The position numbers were made by a program, and so were the translations under genes. DNA of 22,469 bases from Candidatus Bathyarchaeota archaeon (lineage in GTDB: Archaea > Thermoproteota > Bathyarchaeia > Bathyarchaeales > Bathyarchaeaceae). The DNA lies in the NCBI GenBank assembly GCA_029883255.1, contig JAOUJL010000010.1:1-22469 (forward strand), written 5' to 3'. The notes below the pieces were generated by a model, which worked only from the letters and a program-made list of their open reading frames with translations, had not been told where the DNA came from and searched no databases. This document shows, piece by piece, positions 22,368 to 22,469 of this stretch; position 1 is the stretch's first letter; each line of letters begins with the position of its first letter.

Positions 22368-22469
22368 ATGTCTGAACCGATGAAAATGACGCCTGATTAT
22401 GTTAGTCTGTTGAATAAAGCCGTTTCACGGGAACTTCAAGTCTCGGTTCAATATATGCTCCAACACACA
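22368..22469 (+). CDS. Ferritin-like protein, 5' part only
   Basis: The first 34 residues are present and the gene runs off the window. After MSEPMKMTPDYVS the chain reads LLNKAVSRELQVSVQYMLQHT, matching the first helix of bacterioferritin-like and related four-helix proteins, where the Glu in REL and the residue near QY..QH belong to the metal-binding side. Such proteins store iron or remove peroxide in the cytoplasm. The start ATG at 22368 follows a weak GGGTTGTT site. The exact subfamily cannot be decided from this fragment. Confidence 0.7.
   Translation, partial: MSEPMKMTPDYVSLLNKAVSRELQVSVQYMLQHT

Overview
The window looks archaeal, AT-rich and mesophile-like. It most resembles an uncultured Bathyarchaeia-type Thermoproteota, although no marker gene here proves the lineage. 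Supporting signs are TATA elements about 25-35 bases before several start codons with little or no leader, many GTG and TTG starts, an LLM/Mer-like flavin reductase, a membrane-anchored winged-helix protein, a PRC-barrel protein and a dense set of secreted cohesin, dockerin, CARDB and PKD proteins.

Layout. Positions 1-682 hold no convincing gene but carry a twin hairpin repeat. Positions 683-2950 (-) encode a secreted beta-helix protein with a C-terminal dockerin. Next come a tyrosine recombinase that ends before its catalytic tyrosine (3647-4522, +) and a convergent GOLD-like surface protein (4519-5058, -). Positions 5236-7807 (-) hold a cohesin-CARDB-dockerin protein and a PKD protein with an internal dockerin-like pair. 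A divergent membrane-bound winged-helix protein follows (8058-9017, +). Then come a membrane-anchored cohesin protein with a small membrane protein upstream (9129-10014, -), an LLM oxidoreductase (10090-11226, +), a decayed surface-protein gene (about 11249-12090), an Lrp/AsnC regulator (12317-12832, -), a short cohesin-like gene interrupted by a palindromic element (13051-13545, +) and a PEF-CTERM-like surface protein (13746-14516, -). A helicase-less restriction-methylation enzyme with a frameshifted 3' end occupies 14930-18051 (+). The last part holds a gap with hairpins and two tandem 48-codon ORFs, a membrane protein, a tyrosine recombinase with a coiled coil and a ribbon-helix-helix-like tail (19398-20768, -), an ECF-S-like membrane protein, a PRC-barrel protein and the start of a ferritin-like gene.

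Working together. The most coherent theme is an extracellular cohesin-dockerin set. Dockerins sit on a beta-helix protein, on a protein that also has its own cohesin, and possibly inside a PKD protein. One cohesin protein has a C-terminal membrane anchor. These could assemble into a cell-surface complex, which is inference. The second theme is genome turnover: two recombinases (one truncated), a solitary frameshifted restriction enzyme, a palindromic element in two copies, decayed genes, and alternating CG tracts that lie mostly between genes.
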